Of a DNA stretch of 46,701 bases, positions 16,451 through 26,511 are shown piece after piece. Made by a program: the position numbers and the translations under genes. Source of the DNA: Alphaproteobacteria bacterium (lineage in GTDB: Bacteria > Pseudomonadota > Alphaproteobacteria > Rhizobiales > Aestuariivirgaceae). The stretch spans positions 1 to 46,701 of the forward strand of contig JAGWTZ010000021.1 of the NCBI GenBank assembly GCA_028868695.1. The letters are read 5' to 3'. Each line of letters begins with the position of its first letter. Positions within the stretch are counted from its first letter, which is position 1. The notes below the pieces were generated by a model. It searched no databases and was not told the origin of the DNA. It saw nothing but the letters and a program-made list of their open reading frames with translations.

Positions 16451-16635
16451 TGTGAATTAACCACGCAGTTGCACAAAGTCATTTACTTAACAAGTTGGTG
16501 AGGCGGCAGGGCCATCTTGCAACCCAAGCTAATCGAAGCGGGGCGATTTGGCAAAACTGACGGGTGCGACAAGACATGGACACGGGATTGGTTGATGCTG
16601 GGGTTGGCCAGGCGCCAACAGGGGCAAGTGCAGAC

Positions 16636-17010
16636 ATGAAGAAAACAGTTTTGGTTGTCGAAGACAACGAGTTGAACATGAAGCTGTTCAACGACCTGCT
16701 GGAAGCGCATGGCTATGGCGTGGTGCAAACGCGCGATGGGCTTTCGGCGCTGGATTTGGCGCGCAAGCACAGGCCAGACCTGATCCTGATGGATATCCAG
16801 CTTCCGGAAGTTTCCGGCATTGAGGTGACCAAGTGGCTCAAGGAAGATGACGACTTGCGGCGCATTCCGGTGATCGCGGTCACGGCCTTCGCCATGAAGG
16901 GCGACGAACAAAAGATCCGCGAGGGCGGCTGCGAAGCCTATATCTCCAAGCCGATCTCGGTGATGAATTTCCTGCAGACCATTGATGGATTCCTCAAGAA
17001 GGCATCATGA
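16636..17010 (+). CDS. divK: Single-domain response regulator DivK
   Basis: A 124-residue stand-alone receiver. In Caulobacter DivK controls the CtrA pathway through the kinases DivJ/PleC and CckA. Acidic pocket E9-D10, phospho-acceptor D53 ([10 protein letters not shown]), the switch Thr in VIAVTAFAM and Lys in YISKPIS are all present. The ATG at 16636 gives the family N-terminus [14 protein letters not shown]; the frame extends 24 codons upstream without support. The stop overlaps the pleD start (ATGA, 17007-17010), the same order as in Caulobacter. Confidence 0.93.
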   Translation: MKKTVLVVEDNELNMKLFNDLLEAHGYGVVQTRDGLSALDLARKHRPDLILMDIQLPEVSGIEVTKWLKEDDDLRRIPVIAVTAFAMKGDEQKIREGGCEAYISKPISVMNFLQTIDGFLKKAS

Positions 17011-18377
17011 CGGCCCGCGTTCTCGTTGTTGATGACATCATCGCCAATGTGAGGCTTCTCGAAGCCAAGCTGGCGGCTGAGTATTTTGATGTCGTGACGG
17101 CGATGAACGGCCTTGATGCCCTGGACATGGTGCAACGCACCAAGCCCGATATCATCCTCCTCGATGTGATGATGCCCGGCATTGACGGCATTGAAGTGTG
17201 CACGCGCCTCAAGGCCAACCCCGCCACCCAGCACATTCCCATCATCATGGTCACGGCGCTGGACCAGCCGGAAGACAGGCTGCGCGGCCTCAAGGCCGGG
17301 GCTGATGATTTTCTCACCAAGCCGGTGAATGACATTTCGCTGTTCTGCCGCGTCAAATCATTGGTGCGGCTGAAAATGCTCACCGATGAATTGCGCGGCC
17401 GGGCCGAGACTGGCGGCAGCATTGGCCTGATGCTGCGTGCCGAAGGCCAGCAGCAATCACGCGAGGGCAATGTGCTGCTGGTCGACACCAAGCAGACTTC
17501 GGTTGAACGCATTCAGGCGGCGCTGGCCGGCTATCACAAGATCACCGTGGCGGAAGACCCGCAGAAGGCGGTGGAAGTGGCCGCCGCGGGTGTCAGCCCC
17601 TTTGAACTGGTGATCATCAGCCTGGGCGCCGATGGTTATGACGGCTTGCGCCTGGTCTCGCAGTTCCGCTCCTATGAAGCAACGCGCCAAACCCCCATCC
17701 TGGTGGTGGTGGACCCTGCCGAGCAGCAGCAGCTTCTGCGCGCCCTCGACATGGGCGTGAACGATTATCTGATGCGGCCGGTGGACCGGCAGGAACTTCT
17801 GGCCCGCGTCAACACACAAGTGAAGCGCTGGCGCTATACCGAGCAGCTGCGCTCCAACGTGAAGGCATCGATTGAGATGGCCATCACTGATCCGCTCACT
17901 GGCCTCTATAACCGCCGCTATCTCGAAACCCATCTCAGCCACCTGATGGACAGCTATGTCAACCGCGGCAAGATTCTCAGTTCCCTGGCCATCGACGTTG
18001 ATTTCTTCAAGGCCATCAACGACACGCATGGCCATGATGCCGGCGACCAGGTGCTGCGCGAACTGGCGCAGCGCATCAAACAGGCGACACGCTCGGTGGA
18101 CCTTTGCTGCCGCACCGGCGGCGAGGAATTCGTTTTGGTGCTGCCCGGCACGGATTTGCCCTCCGCCATGATGATCGGCGAGCGCATGCGCAAGCTGATC
18201 GCCACGCGGTCATTCTCGATCGGCGGGGGCAAGGCCATTCCCGTCACCGTGTCGATTGGCGTTTCAAGCCTTGATGGCGTGGAAGACACGCCCGCGAAGC
18301 TCCTGAAGCGCGCCGACGAGGCGCTCTATGCCGCCAAGCGCGAAGGCCGCAACCGCGTTGAAATGGCCGCCGCCTGA
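17007..18377 (+). CDS. pleD: Diguanylate cyclase response regulator PleD
   Basis: Makes the second messenger c-di-GMP on phosphorylation and acts at the differentiating cell pole. The 456 residues have REC1 (1-120) with phospho-acceptor D53, a degenerate REC2 (about 152-270) where the acceptor Asp is replaced by Ser ([12 protein letters not shown]), and a GGDEF domain (about 285-456). The active-site motif is GGEEF at 371-375. The inhibitory site RSVD lies at 362-365, five residues before it, so product inhibition is expected. Coupled to divK by a four-base overlap. Confidence 0.95.
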   Translation: MTARVLVVDDIIANVRLLEAKLAAEYFDVVTAMNGLDALDMVQRTKPDIILLDVMMPGIDGIEVCTRLKANPATQHIPIIMVTALDQPEDRLRGLKAGADDFLTKPVNDISLFCRVKSLVRLKMLTDELRGRAETGGSIGLMLRAEGQQQSREGNVLLVDTKQTSVERIQAALAGYHKITVAEDPQKAVEVAAAGVSPFELVIISLGADGYDGLRLVSQFRSYEATRQTPILVVVDPAEQQQLLRALDMGVNDYLMRPVDRQELLARVNTQVKRWRYTEQLRSNVKASIEMAITDPLTGLYNRRYLETHLSHLMDSYVNRGKILSSLAIDVDFFKAINDTHGHDAGDQVLRELAQRIKQATRSVDLCCRTGGEEFVLVLPGTDLPSAMMIGERMRKLIATRSFSIGGGKAIPVTVSIGVSSLDGVEDTPAKLLKRADEALYAAKREGRNRVEMAAA

Positions 18378-18524
18378 GCAAGGCCCGCGCACAGCATCAG
18401 CCTTTCACGTTTCCGGCAACACCCAATGTCTTACAATGGCCGGGCGTTTAGGCCTTTAAAAAGCCCCGGCGGCCCCCTATAGTGTCTATTCAACACATGC
18501 ATTTTGCAAATTCAGGAGTTTGAC

Positions 18525-18740
18525 ATGGGTTCGCTTTCGATTTGGCATTGGATCATCATCATCGCGGTTTTGATGCTGGTGTTTGGTGGCAAGGGCAAGG
18601 TTTCCGATCTGATGGGTGACGTGGCCAAGGGCATCAAGAGCTTCAAGAAGGGCATGGCCGACGATGATGACTCGGTGAAATCGCTGGACGCCTCGGCCGA
18701 GCAGGCCGTGAACAAGGCGGCCGAAAAGACCAAGAGCTAA
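18525..18740 (+). CDS. tatA: Twin-arginine translocase subunit TatA
   Basis: A 71-residue pore-forming Tat subunit. The short N-terminal membrane helix ([18 protein letters not shown]) is followed by a Gly hinge, an amphipathic helix ([20 protein letters not shown]) and an acidic stretch DDDDSVK. The ATG at 18525 follows AGGAG; an in-frame ATG seven codons upstream is less likely. First of tatABC. NirK in this window has a twin-arginine-like leader and is a plausible client. Confidence 0.93.
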   Translation: MGSLSIWHWIIIIAVLMLVFGGKGKVSDLMGDVAKGIKSFKKGMADDDDSVKSLDASAEQAVNKAAEKTKS

Positions 18741-18773
18741 AGGGCGCAGGCGGGGCAGCCCGCCGCCATTCCC

Positions 18774-19208
18774 ATGTTCGATTTCGGATTGAGTTTCTGG
18801 CACATTCTGGTGATTGTGGTCTTGGCGGTGATTGCCGTTGGCCCCAAGGACCTGCCCATTGTCTTGCGCCGCTTTGGCCAGTTCATGAACAAGATGCGCG
18901 GAATGGCGCGTGAGTTCCAGGGGCAGGTGGATGCCGCGATGAAGGATGCCGGTATGGATGGCATCCGCCAGGATCTGCAAAGCCTCAAGACGGGCGTGGG
19001 TGCCGCCATGGCGCCGATGCAGACGGTGATGACCAATGTCGCCTCTTCGGCGATGGCCACGCCGGGCAGTGCCCCGGCTGCCGCCAGTGCTTCCTCGCCG
19101 CTGCCCACGCTTGGCGAGGCGGGTGGGGATTTCGCGCGGATGTTCGCCACCGGCAGCGCTGGTGAAACGCGCGTGCAGGGCCGCGCCCTGGATGGCGAAA
19201 CCCCATGA
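18774..19208 (+). CDS. tatB: Twin-arginine translocase subunit TatB
   Basis: Forms the Tat substrate receptor with TatC. The 144 residues start MFDFGLSFWHILVIVVLAVIAVGPKDLP, with the Pro-bearing TatB-type N-terminal helix. A long amphipathic helix follows (VLRRFGQFMNKMRGMAREFQ), then an Ala/Ser/Pro-rich tail. The tail is variable in the family. The stop overlaps the tatC start (ATGA). Confidence 0.93.
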   Translation: MFDFGLSFWHILVIVVLAVIAVGPKDLPIVLRRFGQFMNKMRGMAREFQGQVDAAMKDAGMDGIRQDLQSLKTGVGAAMAPMQTVMTNVASSAMATPGSAPAAASASSPLPTLGEAGGDFARMFATGSAGETRVQGRALDGETP

Positions 19209-19990
19209 CGCAAAGCGAGATTGACGCCAGCGAGGCGCCATTGATGGACCACCTGAATGAGCTGCGCTCGCGGCTCATCTATGCGGTGGCCAGTTTCTTC
19301 ATTGCCTTTCTTGGCGCGTTCTATTTCTCCAGCGAATTGCTGCACCTGCTGATCCTGCCCTTCAAGTGGGGCACAGGGCAGGATGTGAGCCTGATCTCGA
19401 TCAAGCTGCTGGGCGTGTTTCTGGTGAAGATCAAGATCGCCATGTTCGGCGGGCTGTTCGTGGCCTTTCCGATGATCGCCACCCAGCTTTACCGTTTTGT
19501 GGCGCCGGGCCTCTACCGCCATGAGCGGCAGGTTCTGCTGCCCTATCTGATCGCAACACCGGTGTTCTTCGTGCTCGGCGCGCTGCTGGTTTATTTCGGG
19601 CTGCTGCCGGTGGCGATCAAGTTCTTCTATTCGCTGGCCGCCGCCACGGGCGATGGCACTTCGGCGGGCATTCAATTGATGCCGGACATTGAAGCCTATC
19701 TCGACTTCGTGATGACGCTGATGCTGGCCTTTGGCGTCACCTTCCAACTGCCCGTGGTGCTCACGCTGCTGGGCCAGATTGGCGTTGTGAAACACGAGCA
19801 GCTGAAAAAGGGCCGCCGCTTTGCTCTGGTTGGCGTTGCGGTGCTGGCCGGCATCATCACGCCGCCGGACCCGATCTCGATGATCTCGATGATCGTGCCG
19901 CTGTTTGCGCTTTATGAAGTGGCGGTTCTGGCCGTGGGCCTGATCGAGCGCCGACGCAAACCAGATTCAACTGATGTAACAACCACTTAA
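19205..19990 (+). CDS. tatC: Twin-arginine translocase subunit TatC
   Basis: Polytopic core of the Tat receptor that binds the twin-arginine signal. The 261 residues contain six predicted membrane segments. The N-terminal motif MDHLNELRSRL is the conserved cytosolic region. The first periplasmic loop, FVAPGLYRHERQVLLPY and the GIITPPDPISM segment are typical. Overlaps tatB by four bases. Confidence 0.95.
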   Translation: MTQSEIDASEAPLMDHLNELRSRLIYAVASFFIAFLGAFYFSSELLHLLILPFKWGTGQDVSLISIKLLGVFLVKIKIAMFGGLFVAFPMIATQLYRFVAPGLYRHERQVLLPYLIATPVFFVLGALLVYFGLLPVAIKFFYSLAAATGDGTSAGIQLMPDIEAYLDFVMTLMLAFGVTFQLPVVLTLLGQIGVVKHEQLKKGRRFALVGVAVLAGIITPPDPISMISMIVPLFALYEVAVLAVGLIERRRKPDSTDVTTT

Positions 19991-20007
19991 GCGGTTATCT
20001 CGCCGCA

Positions 20008-21498
20008 TCACTTGAAGGTGATGCGGCCCTCAACCTTGGCGGTTGCCGGGTTTTGGTCCTTGAGCAGCACCATCAGGTCATTGGTCATCAGCTTGCCATT
20101 GGCGGCATTGATGATGACCTTGCCGCCCGCTAGCGCGGTGTAGGCATCGCCGCCGCCCAGCATGAAATCATTGGTGGCCAGCTTGTAGGTCGCAGCAGGG
20201 TCCAAGGGCTTGTCTCCCACGCTCACGGAGACCACGCGGCTTCCCGTAGGCTTGGATTTGTCGGCCACGATGGTGAGTCCAGAGACTTGCGGGAAGCGCC
20301 CGGCGCCATCCTCAACCTGGCTGAAGCCGTTTTCCAGCGCGTCCAGAAGCTGCTTGCCCGTCACCTCAACCAGCACGGTCTTGTTGCCGAAGGGCAGCTC
20401 GGTCAACACATCCTTGCGGGTGAGGGCGGCACCCGCGTCATAGGTCTTGTCGCCGCGGATGCCGCCGCCATTGGTGAGCGCGATGTCGGCCCCCGTGGCC
20501 TTGCGCAGCGCATCGGCGATCAGGTTGCCCATGGCCGTTTCCTGGGTGCGCACCATGTTGCGGCGGCTGTCCAGCGGGCCCTGCGTGGCGCCGATCACCA
20601 CGTCCAGATCCTTGGCAAGGTCGGCCTTGTATTGGTCCACCAGTTTCTGGGTTTCAGGGTCGGGCTGCACTGTGGCCGTGTCGATGAAACGGAAGGATGG
20701 CTCCCACTTCACACTGCGCTTGCCATCCTTCACATCAATGGTGACGGCAAGGTCAATGGGCACCAGATAGTTGGCGTCAATCGAGGTTTCGACATAGGCC
20801 GTCACGCCATTGTATTGCATGGCAAGGTCATGGTCATCGCCGGAGAGCAGGACATCGAAAGCCTTGGAGGCGATCATCTGATAATCCTGGCTGTGCGGCG
20901 CCTGCACCACGCCGACAACTAGATCGGCGCCATCGGCACGGGCCTTGCGGGCGGCCTCCACCGCTGTCTTGACCGAGTCGGTGAATTTGAGGTCGCCGGT
21001 GCTGGAGACTTCGGGTGAGGAATCCTGCGCGATGGGGATGAGCGCCAGCTTCACGCCCGCAACCTCCTTCACCATCACACGGCCCAGTCCCTCCACAGGC
21101 TTGCCATCTGCCGCTGTCAGGTTCAGCGCGGCCCAAGGGTATTTCGACTCCTTCACCTTGGCCACGAAGTTCTCCGGGCCAAAGTCAAACTCATGGTTGC
21201 CGGGCACGGCGAGGTCGAAAGGCACGAGGTTGGTGAGCATCACCATGTTCTCGCCGTGATCAAGCCCGGAGAGCAGGGAAGGCGAGAGCATGTCGCCATC
21301 AAACACATAAACAAAGTTGGGGTTGGCGGCCTTCTCGGCCTTGGCCAATGCGTTCAGCCGGGCGAGGCCGCCGCGCGCCTTGCCTCCGTCGAAATTGTAA
21401 AGGTCGCCCGCGCCCAGAAGCGTGATCTTCACGGTTTCGGCCTGGGCTGCGGAGATGAGTGCGGAAGAGAAAGCGAGGGCGAAAAGGGTTTTGCGCAT
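20008..21498 (-). CDS. 5'-nucleotidase / UshA-like metallophosphoesterase
   Basis: Probable periplasmic nucleotidase of 496 residues, with a signal peptide ending at AQAET (about residue 20). The metallophosphoesterase domain has FDGDMLSPS and GNHEFDFG; the C-terminal 5'-nucleotidase domain has TNGGGIRGD and the substrate-binding region near residue 440. The first metal motif reads GAGDLYNFDGG instead of the usual D-x-H form, and the late motif reads SGDDHDL instead of G-H-x-H. Two customary His ligands are therefore replaced. This could be a distinct subfamily with altered metal or substrate use. The ATG at 21496-21498 starts the signal peptide. Confidence 0.85.
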   Translation of the reverse strand: MRKTLFALAFSSALISAAQAETVKITLLGAGDLYNFDGGKARGGLARLNALAKAEKAANPNFVYVFDGDMLSPSLLSGLDHGENMVMLTNLVPFDLAVPGNHEFDFGPENFVAKVKESKYPWAALNLTAADGKPVEGLGRVMVKEVAGVKLALIPIAQDSSPEVSSTGDLKFTDSVKTAVEAARKARADGADLVVGVVQAPHSQDYQMIASKAFDVLLSGDDHDLAMQYNGVTAYVETSIDANYLVPIDLAVTIDVKDGKRSVKWEPSFRFIDTATVQPDPETQKLVDQYKADLAKDLDVVIGATQGPLDSRRNMVRTQETAMGNLIADALRKATGADIALTNGGGIRGDKTYDAGAALTRKDVLTELPFGNKTVLVEVTGKQLLDALENGFSQVEDGAGRFPQVSGLTIVADKSKPTGSRVVSVSVGDKPLDPAATYKLATNDFMLGGGDAYTALAGGKVIINAANGKLMTNDLMVLLKDQNPATAKVEGRITFK

Positions 21499-21624
21499 GG
21501 TGGCCTCCAGTGGCGGCATGAAATGCCTGATTGAAAGTGCTGTCAATGTGCTGGGCCAGTGTATCACTTGTATTGCGGCAGACTGGCTGTTTCATTCGCC
21601 AGCAGGCGCCGCTACAAGCGGGGC

Positions 21625-22362
21625 ATGACTTGCAAGCTCTCCGTCAATGTCAATGCCGTGGCCTATCTGCGCAACCGCCGCAGCGTGCCCTGGCCTGATC
21701 TCGAACATCTCGGGCGCATCGCGCTCGAGGCCGGGGCCGTGGGCCTCACGGTGCATCCGCGCCCCGATGAGCGCCACATCCGCCGCAGCGATGTGCCGCT
21801 GCTTCGCGTGCTGGTGGATGAATTCCCCGGCCGTGAATACAACATCGAGGGCTATCCCGATGAAGCCTTCCTCAAGCTGGTGGAAGCCAATGAGCCAGAT
21901 CAGGTGACGCTGGTGCCGGATGCGCCGGGGCAGGGCACTTCCGACCATGGCTGGGATTGCCTGTCGCAGGCCAAGCTGCTCACGCCCATCGTGGCAAGGC
22001 TGAAGGCCAGGGGCATGAGGGTGGCGATTTTCGTGGACCCAGACCCCGCCCAGCCCGCCGCCGCAAAGGCGCTGGGCGCAGACCGCATCGAAATCTACAC
22101 CGGGCCTTATGGCGACGCGGTGAAACCTGCCGATGTGGCGCATGAGTTCGGCAAGGTGGTGGCCACGGGCAAGGCGGCGCAGGCGGCGGGCATTGATCTC
22201 AACGCCGGCCATGATCTCACGCGCGCCAATTTGCCGGCGCTGGTCAAGGCGCTGCCCAATCTCCGTGAAGTGTCGATCGGGCATGGCGTGTTTGCCGATG
22301 CCTGGGAATTCGGCCTTGCCGCAACGGTGCGGAAATTCCGCGAGGCGATTGGTGACCTCTGA
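21625..22362 (+). CDS. pdxJ: Pyridoxine 5'-phosphate synthase
   Basis: Last step of the DXP-dependent vitamin B6 pathway: condenses 1-deoxy-xylulose 5-phosphate with 3-amino-2-oxopropyl phosphate. The 245 residues match the family. [15 protein letters not shown] at the start, [45 protein letters not shown] and [11 protein letters not shown] are the conserved barrel loops. The ATG at 21625 is chosen because the frame upstream does not look like PdxJ. The next gene starts 11 bp before its stop. Confidence 0.95.
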   Translation: MTCKLSVNVNAVAYLRNRRSVPWPDLEHLGRIALEAGAVGLTVHPRPDERHIRRSDVPLLRVLVDEFPGREYNIEGYPDEAFLKLVEANEPDQVTLVPDAPGQGTSDHGWDCLSQAKLLTPIVARLKARGMRVAIFVDPDPAQPAAAKALGADRIEIYTGPYGDAVKPADVAHEFGKVVATGKAAQAAGIDLNAGHDLTRANLPALVKALPNLREVSIGHGVFADAWEFGLAATVRKFREAIGDL

Positions 22363-22978
22363 TCTCTGGACCATCGTTTCCATTGGCCTGGTGCAGATCA
22401 TGGCGGTGGTTTCACCGGGGCCAAGCTTTCTCATCACCGCGCAAACGGCGGTGGGCCGATCGCGCCTTGATGGCGTGAAGGTGGCGCTGGGGCTCGGCGC
22501 CGGCACGGTGATCTGGTCTTCGGCGGCGCTTCTGGGCCTCAATGTGCTGTTTCATGCCGTGCCGCCGCTGTTTCTGGCCATGAAGATTTTCGGCGCGCTG
22601 TTCCTGCTGTGGATCGCCTACAAGATTTTCACCCATGCGGAGGCCCCGCTGGACCTTGCGGGGCGGGATGGCACTGGTGGCAGCCCTTTTGCCAAAGGCT
22701 TCCTGGTGCAGATCGGCAACCCCAAGGTTGTGGTGTTTTTCGGCTCGATCTTCGTGGCCATGCTGCCTGCCTTCGTGCCCACATGGATGGCCGTGGTGTT
22801 GATCGGGCTCGTCTCGTTCAATGAAGTCTGGTGGTATTCGCTGGTGGCGCTGTTCTTCGGCGCCGGGCCGGTGCGGGCCTTCTACTTGCGGGCCAAGGCG
22901 GGCATTGACCGGGTGGTTGGCCTGTTCCTCGGGGCTGTTGGCCTCAAGCTTCTGTGGGCCGCCTGGGCGGAGCATTGA
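22352..22978 (+). CDS. LysE/RhtB family amino-acid exporter
   Basis: Inner-membrane exporter of 208 residues with about six hydrophobic segments. The family N-terminal signature is seen in [34 protein letters not shown], and the second half has [22 protein letters not shown]. The only sensible start is the GTG at 22352, inside the pdxJ 3' end (11-bp overlap), giving [15 protein letters not shown]; translational coupling is likely. Substrate not predictable. Confidence 0.88.
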   Translation: MTSDLWTIVSIGLVQIMAVVSPGPSFLITAQTAVGRSRLDGVKVALGLGAGTVIWSSAALLGLNVLFHAVPPLFLAMKIFGALFLLWIAYKIFTHAEAPLDLAGRDGTGGSPFAKGFLVQIGNPKVVVFFGSIFVAMLPAFVPTWMAVVLIGLVSFNEVWWYSLVALFFGAGPVRAFYLRAKAGIDRVVGLFLGAVGLKLLWAAWAEH

Positions 22979-23005
22979 GCGCCAGCAACTATCCACCACA
23001 GGCTA

Positions 23006-23033
23006 TTGACAATCTTTGGTTGTCCTTCATGAT
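23006..23033 (+). promoter_or_regulatory. Possible sigma-70-type promoter
   Basis: A perfect TTGACA -35 element at 23006-23011 is followed after 16 bp by CATGAT, a weak -10, about 35 bp ahead of the ATG of the unknown 95-residue gene. Plausible but based on sequence resemblance only. Confidence 0.35.
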
Positions 23034-23067
23034 GGGGCTCCGGGGGCTCTCAATTTGGGAGGCAGAC

Positions 23068-23355
23068 ATGGGTCCATTTCAATATGGTCTCAAGGAACGG
23101 GGTGGCCCGCGCAGCATCCTGCATAACTTCGGCGGCGCATTCGTGAAAATGTATGTGGTAAACCAATCCGCAGCCATGGCCGTGGAAATCCGTTTTGAGG
23201 CCAAGCCGGGTGCACCAGCCTTGGTGCCGGATCACTTGGACATTCCGCACAAATCTTCCGCATTTTTTACGGTAGGGGCCGATTGTTTCGAGGTAACGGC
23301 TACAAACCTGGGGCATAACGAAGGCTCTGCCCGGATTGCCGTGACCTACGAGTGA
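23068..23355 (+). CDS. Unknown 95-residue protein
   Basis: I do not recognise this protein. It has no signal peptide or membrane segment, and the alternating pattern (FVKMYVVNQSAAMAVEIRFEA, SAFFTVGADCFEVTATNLG, SARIAVTYE) suggests a small all-beta sandwich. The ATG at 23068 follows a strong Shine-Dalgarno (GGGAGGCAG, 6-7 bp spacing), which argues it is translated. It lies between the LysE-type exporter and ilvC with its own possible promoter and a hairpin behind it. Confidence 0.65.
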   Translation: MGPFQYGLKERGGPRSILHNFGGAFVKMYVVNQSAAMAVEIRFEAKPGAPALVPDHLDIPHKSSAFFTVGADCFEVTATNLGHNEGSARIAVTYE

Positions 23356-23360
23356 CTTGA

Positions 23361-24602
<1,242 letters not shown>

Positions 24603-24625
24603 CTCAGCCTACTGATGAGTTTGAG

Positions 24626-24654
24626 ATGGCGGGCCCGGTGACCGCCATTTTTTT
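24626..24654 (+). terminator. Rho-independent terminator of ilvC
   Basis: ATGGCGG at 24626-24632 pairs with CCGCCAT at 24642-24648, and a run of seven T follows. It lies just beyond the duplicated ilvC tail, so the transcript would include the duplication. Confidence 0.8.
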
Positions 24655-24859
24655 GTTGCATGCACCAATTGGTTGTGCCAAACGCCCGGTCCCAATTGAG
24701 AGATACCCGCGTGTTCCACGCCTTCGCCCATAGCGCCCATGCGCCATATTCGAACGAGCCCCAGCGGCCCGCCGGCGAAGCTTTGCCCATGGCATGGGCC
24801 AACATCAATCAATGCCAGCTAGCCACCCACACCAGTTAACCCGGCGCTGAGGCCATCGC
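24655..24859. other. Non-coding spacer without assigned feature
   Basis: About 200 bp between the ilvC terminator and the hairpin ahead of the rtcB leader. I see no convincing reading frame with a Shine-Dalgarno, no tRNA and no clear promoter. It should contain the promoter of the rtcB transcript. Confidence 0.5.
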
Positions 24860-24882
24860 CCTCTCGCCACAAACGAGAGGAG
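24860..24882 (+). promoter_or_regulatory. Hairpin overlapping the leader ribosome binding site
   Basis: CCTCTCG pairs with CGAGAGG around a seven-base loop. The 3' arm includes part of the GAGAGGAG Shine-Dalgarno of the small ORF at 24888, so folding could block its translation. Seen directly; the regulatory effect is inferred. Confidence 0.45.
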
Positions 24883-24887
24883 CCGAC

Positions 24888-25049
24888 ATGGCCAATCTAT
24901 ATTCAATATCACAGTTTCGCGCAGGGCGTTTTTCATCGCCCGTTCCCAGCATGCGCTGCAGGCAAGCCCGGCTTCTGTTCCGGTGCGCTGGCAGCGCCGT
25001 CATCGCAACCACATTTGAACACTTCAAAAGGACAAGGAGTCGAACATGA
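24888..25049 (+). CDS. Possible 53-residue leader ORF coupled to rtcB
   Basis: An open frame begins with ATG after GAGAGGAG and ends in a TGA that overlaps the rtcB ATG (ATGA at 25046-25049). The product would be 53 residues, MANLYSISQFRAGRFSSP onward, with many arginines (RCRQARLLFRC, HFKRTRSRT) and no recognised domain. The good ribosome site and the overlapping stop/start suggest a translated leader controlling rtcB, but a chance frame cannot be excluded. RtcB also has its own AGGACAAGGAG site. Confidence 0.45.
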   Translation: MANLYSISQFRAGRFSSPVPSMRCRQARLLFRCAGSAVIATTFEHFKRTRSRT

Positions 25050-26347
25050 CTCAGAAGAAAATCTATGGCGCACACGACGCCAAAACCCTGGCGCAGCTCG
25101 ACCGCTGCCTTTCCACGGGCAGCGCCGCGGCGGGCGTGCTCTGTGCCGATGGCCACTTGGGCTATGCCCATCCGATTGGCGGCGTGGTTGGTTACACCGA
25201 TCACATCTCCATCAGTGGCGTGGGCTTTGACATTGCCTGTGGCAACATGGCGGTGCGGCTGGACACCAAGTTCTCCGACATCAAGGCAAGCGCCGGGCTG
25301 ATCCTTCAGGATGTTGCCAAACAGATCAGCTTTGGCATCGGCCGCAAGAATGCCGAGACGGTTGATCACGGCCTCTTTGACAGCGACTTGTGGCAGGCGG
25401 CTGATGTTGCCGGCCTCAAGGCGATGGCGCGCAGCCAGCTCGGCACCGTTGGTTCCGGCAACCATTATGTTGACCTGTTCGAAGATGAGCAGGGCTTCGT
25501 GTGGATTGGCGTGCATTTCGGCTCCCGCGGGCTTGGCCACAAGATCACTTCCAAATATCTCGCCCTGGCGGATGCCAAGGATGGAATGGAGGTTGAGCCG
25601 GCCTTGCTGGAAGCGGATTCCGATCTTGGCCGCGGCTATCTGGCTGGCGTGGAACTCGGTGGGCTCTATGCCTATGCCGGCCGTGAATGGGTGGTGGAGA
25701 AAGTGCGTTCCATCATCGGTGGCGCGGTGACCTTCAGTGTGCACAACCACCACAACTTTGTCTGGCGTGAAACGCATGATGGAGTTGACATGTGGGTGGT
25801 GCGCAAAGGGGCCACGCCGGCCTTTCCGGGCCAGTTTGGCTTTGTCGGCGGCTCCATGGGGGATGATGCGGTGATCTTGCGCGGCGTGGAAAGCGCGGCT
25901 TCCAAGGCCTCCCTTTACTCCACGGTCCATGGTGCGGGGCGCGTCATGTCCCGTTCCCAGGCAACTGGCCGCACAAGCGTGATGGCGCTTTGCGTGGAAG
26001 AAGGCTGTGGCTTTCAGGTTCCCTATGCGGAATTTGAAAAGGCACGCGCCGATGCGGGCCTGAAGCAGGGCGCGCAGTTCACGCTTTGCCCGAAGCATCA
26101 GGGCGGTGCCATGCGCAAGGTGAAGCTGCGCCAGCAGGGCGCCATCCGCCATGATGAGTGGAAGGCTTGGGTGGCGGACAAGGGCGTGATGCTGATTGGC
26201 GGCGGTGTTGACGAGGCACCGCAGGCCTATCGCCGTCTGCCGGATGTGCTGGCCGCCCATCAAGGGACCATCGAGATCGTCCACCGCCTGCGCCCGTTCG
26301 GCGTCATCATGGCGGGCGAGAACGAGTTCGATCCGTTCAAGGACTGA
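25046..26347 (+). CDS. rtcB: RNA ligase RtcB
   Basis: GTP- and Mn-dependent ligase joining RNA 2',3'-cyclic-phosphate or 3'-phosphate ends to 5'-OH ends in RNA repair. The 433 residues have metal ligands in GVGFDIACGNMAV (Asp62, Cys65), GSGNHYVDL, HFGSRGLGH and NHHNF, and the guanylylated histidine in HGAGR at about 295. Between about 310 and 365 there is a segment with C316-x4-C321 and C348-x2-H351, a possible zinc-binding insertion. The start follows AGGACAAGGAG. No RtcA or RtcR is adjacent. Confidence 0.95.
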   Translation: MTQKKIYGAHDAKTLAQLDRCLSTGSAAAGVLCADGHLGYAHPIGGVVGYTDHISISGVGFDIACGNMAVRLDTKFSDIKASAGLILQDVAKQISFGIGRKNAETVDHGLFDSDLWQAADVAGLKAMARSQLGTVGSGNHYVDLFEDEQGFVWIGVHFGSRGLGHKITSKYLALADAKDGMEVEPALLEADSDLGRGYLAGVELGGLYAYAGREWVVEKVRSIIGGAVTFSVHNHHNFVWRETHDGVDMWVVRKGATPAFPGQFGFVGGSMGDDAVILRGVESAASKASLYSTVHGAGRVMSRSQATGRTSVMALCVEEGCGFQVPYAEFEKARADAGLKQGAQFTLCPKHQGGAMRKVKLRQQGAIRHDEWKAWVADKGVMLIGGGVDEAPQAYRRLPDVLAAHQGTIEIVHRLRPFGVIMAGENEFDPFKD

Positions 26348-26357
26348 CGAAAACTTG

Positions 26358-26381
26358 CGGCGGGGCACAGCGGCCCCGCCG
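26358..26381 (+). terminator. GC-rich hairpin after rtcB
   Basis: CGGCGGGG and CCCCGCCG form an 8-bp stem about 10 bp after the rtcB stop. There is no T run, so it may act as an mRNA 3'-end stabiliser rather than an intrinsic terminator. Confidence 0.4.
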
Positions 26382-26396
26382 TTAACCACGTCTTAA
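26382..26396 (+). promoter_or_regulatory. CtrA-type binding site (TTAA-N7-TTAA)
   Basis: TTAACCACGTCTTAA matches the CtrA full-site consensus of two TTAA halves spaced by seven bases. It lies 116 bp ahead of the coiled-coil gene. CtrA is the master cell-cycle regulator that DivK (encoded in this window) controls. A match of this length can occur by chance, though TTAA is rare in GC-rich DNA. Confidence 0.5.
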
Positions 26397-26511
26397 GCAT
26401 CTTCTTTAACGGCTGCGCGTCTTGTGCCTAGCTGCGGGCAGGACGGCAGTGATGCGGGCCCCGCGAGGGGCTTTGTACCTTGAATGGGACGGCCCAGGCG
26501 AGGAGCAAAAC

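Noticed and set aside
16455-16495. Possible CtrA site ahead of divK
   Set aside because: TTAAC occurs, but the second half-site at the required spacing reads GTTG, so the match is incomplete.
24836-26389. 517-codon minus-strand open frame covering rtcB
   Set aside because: It is antisense to a well-supported RtcB; long antisense frames are expected in GC-rich codon-biased DNA and the product resembles nothing.
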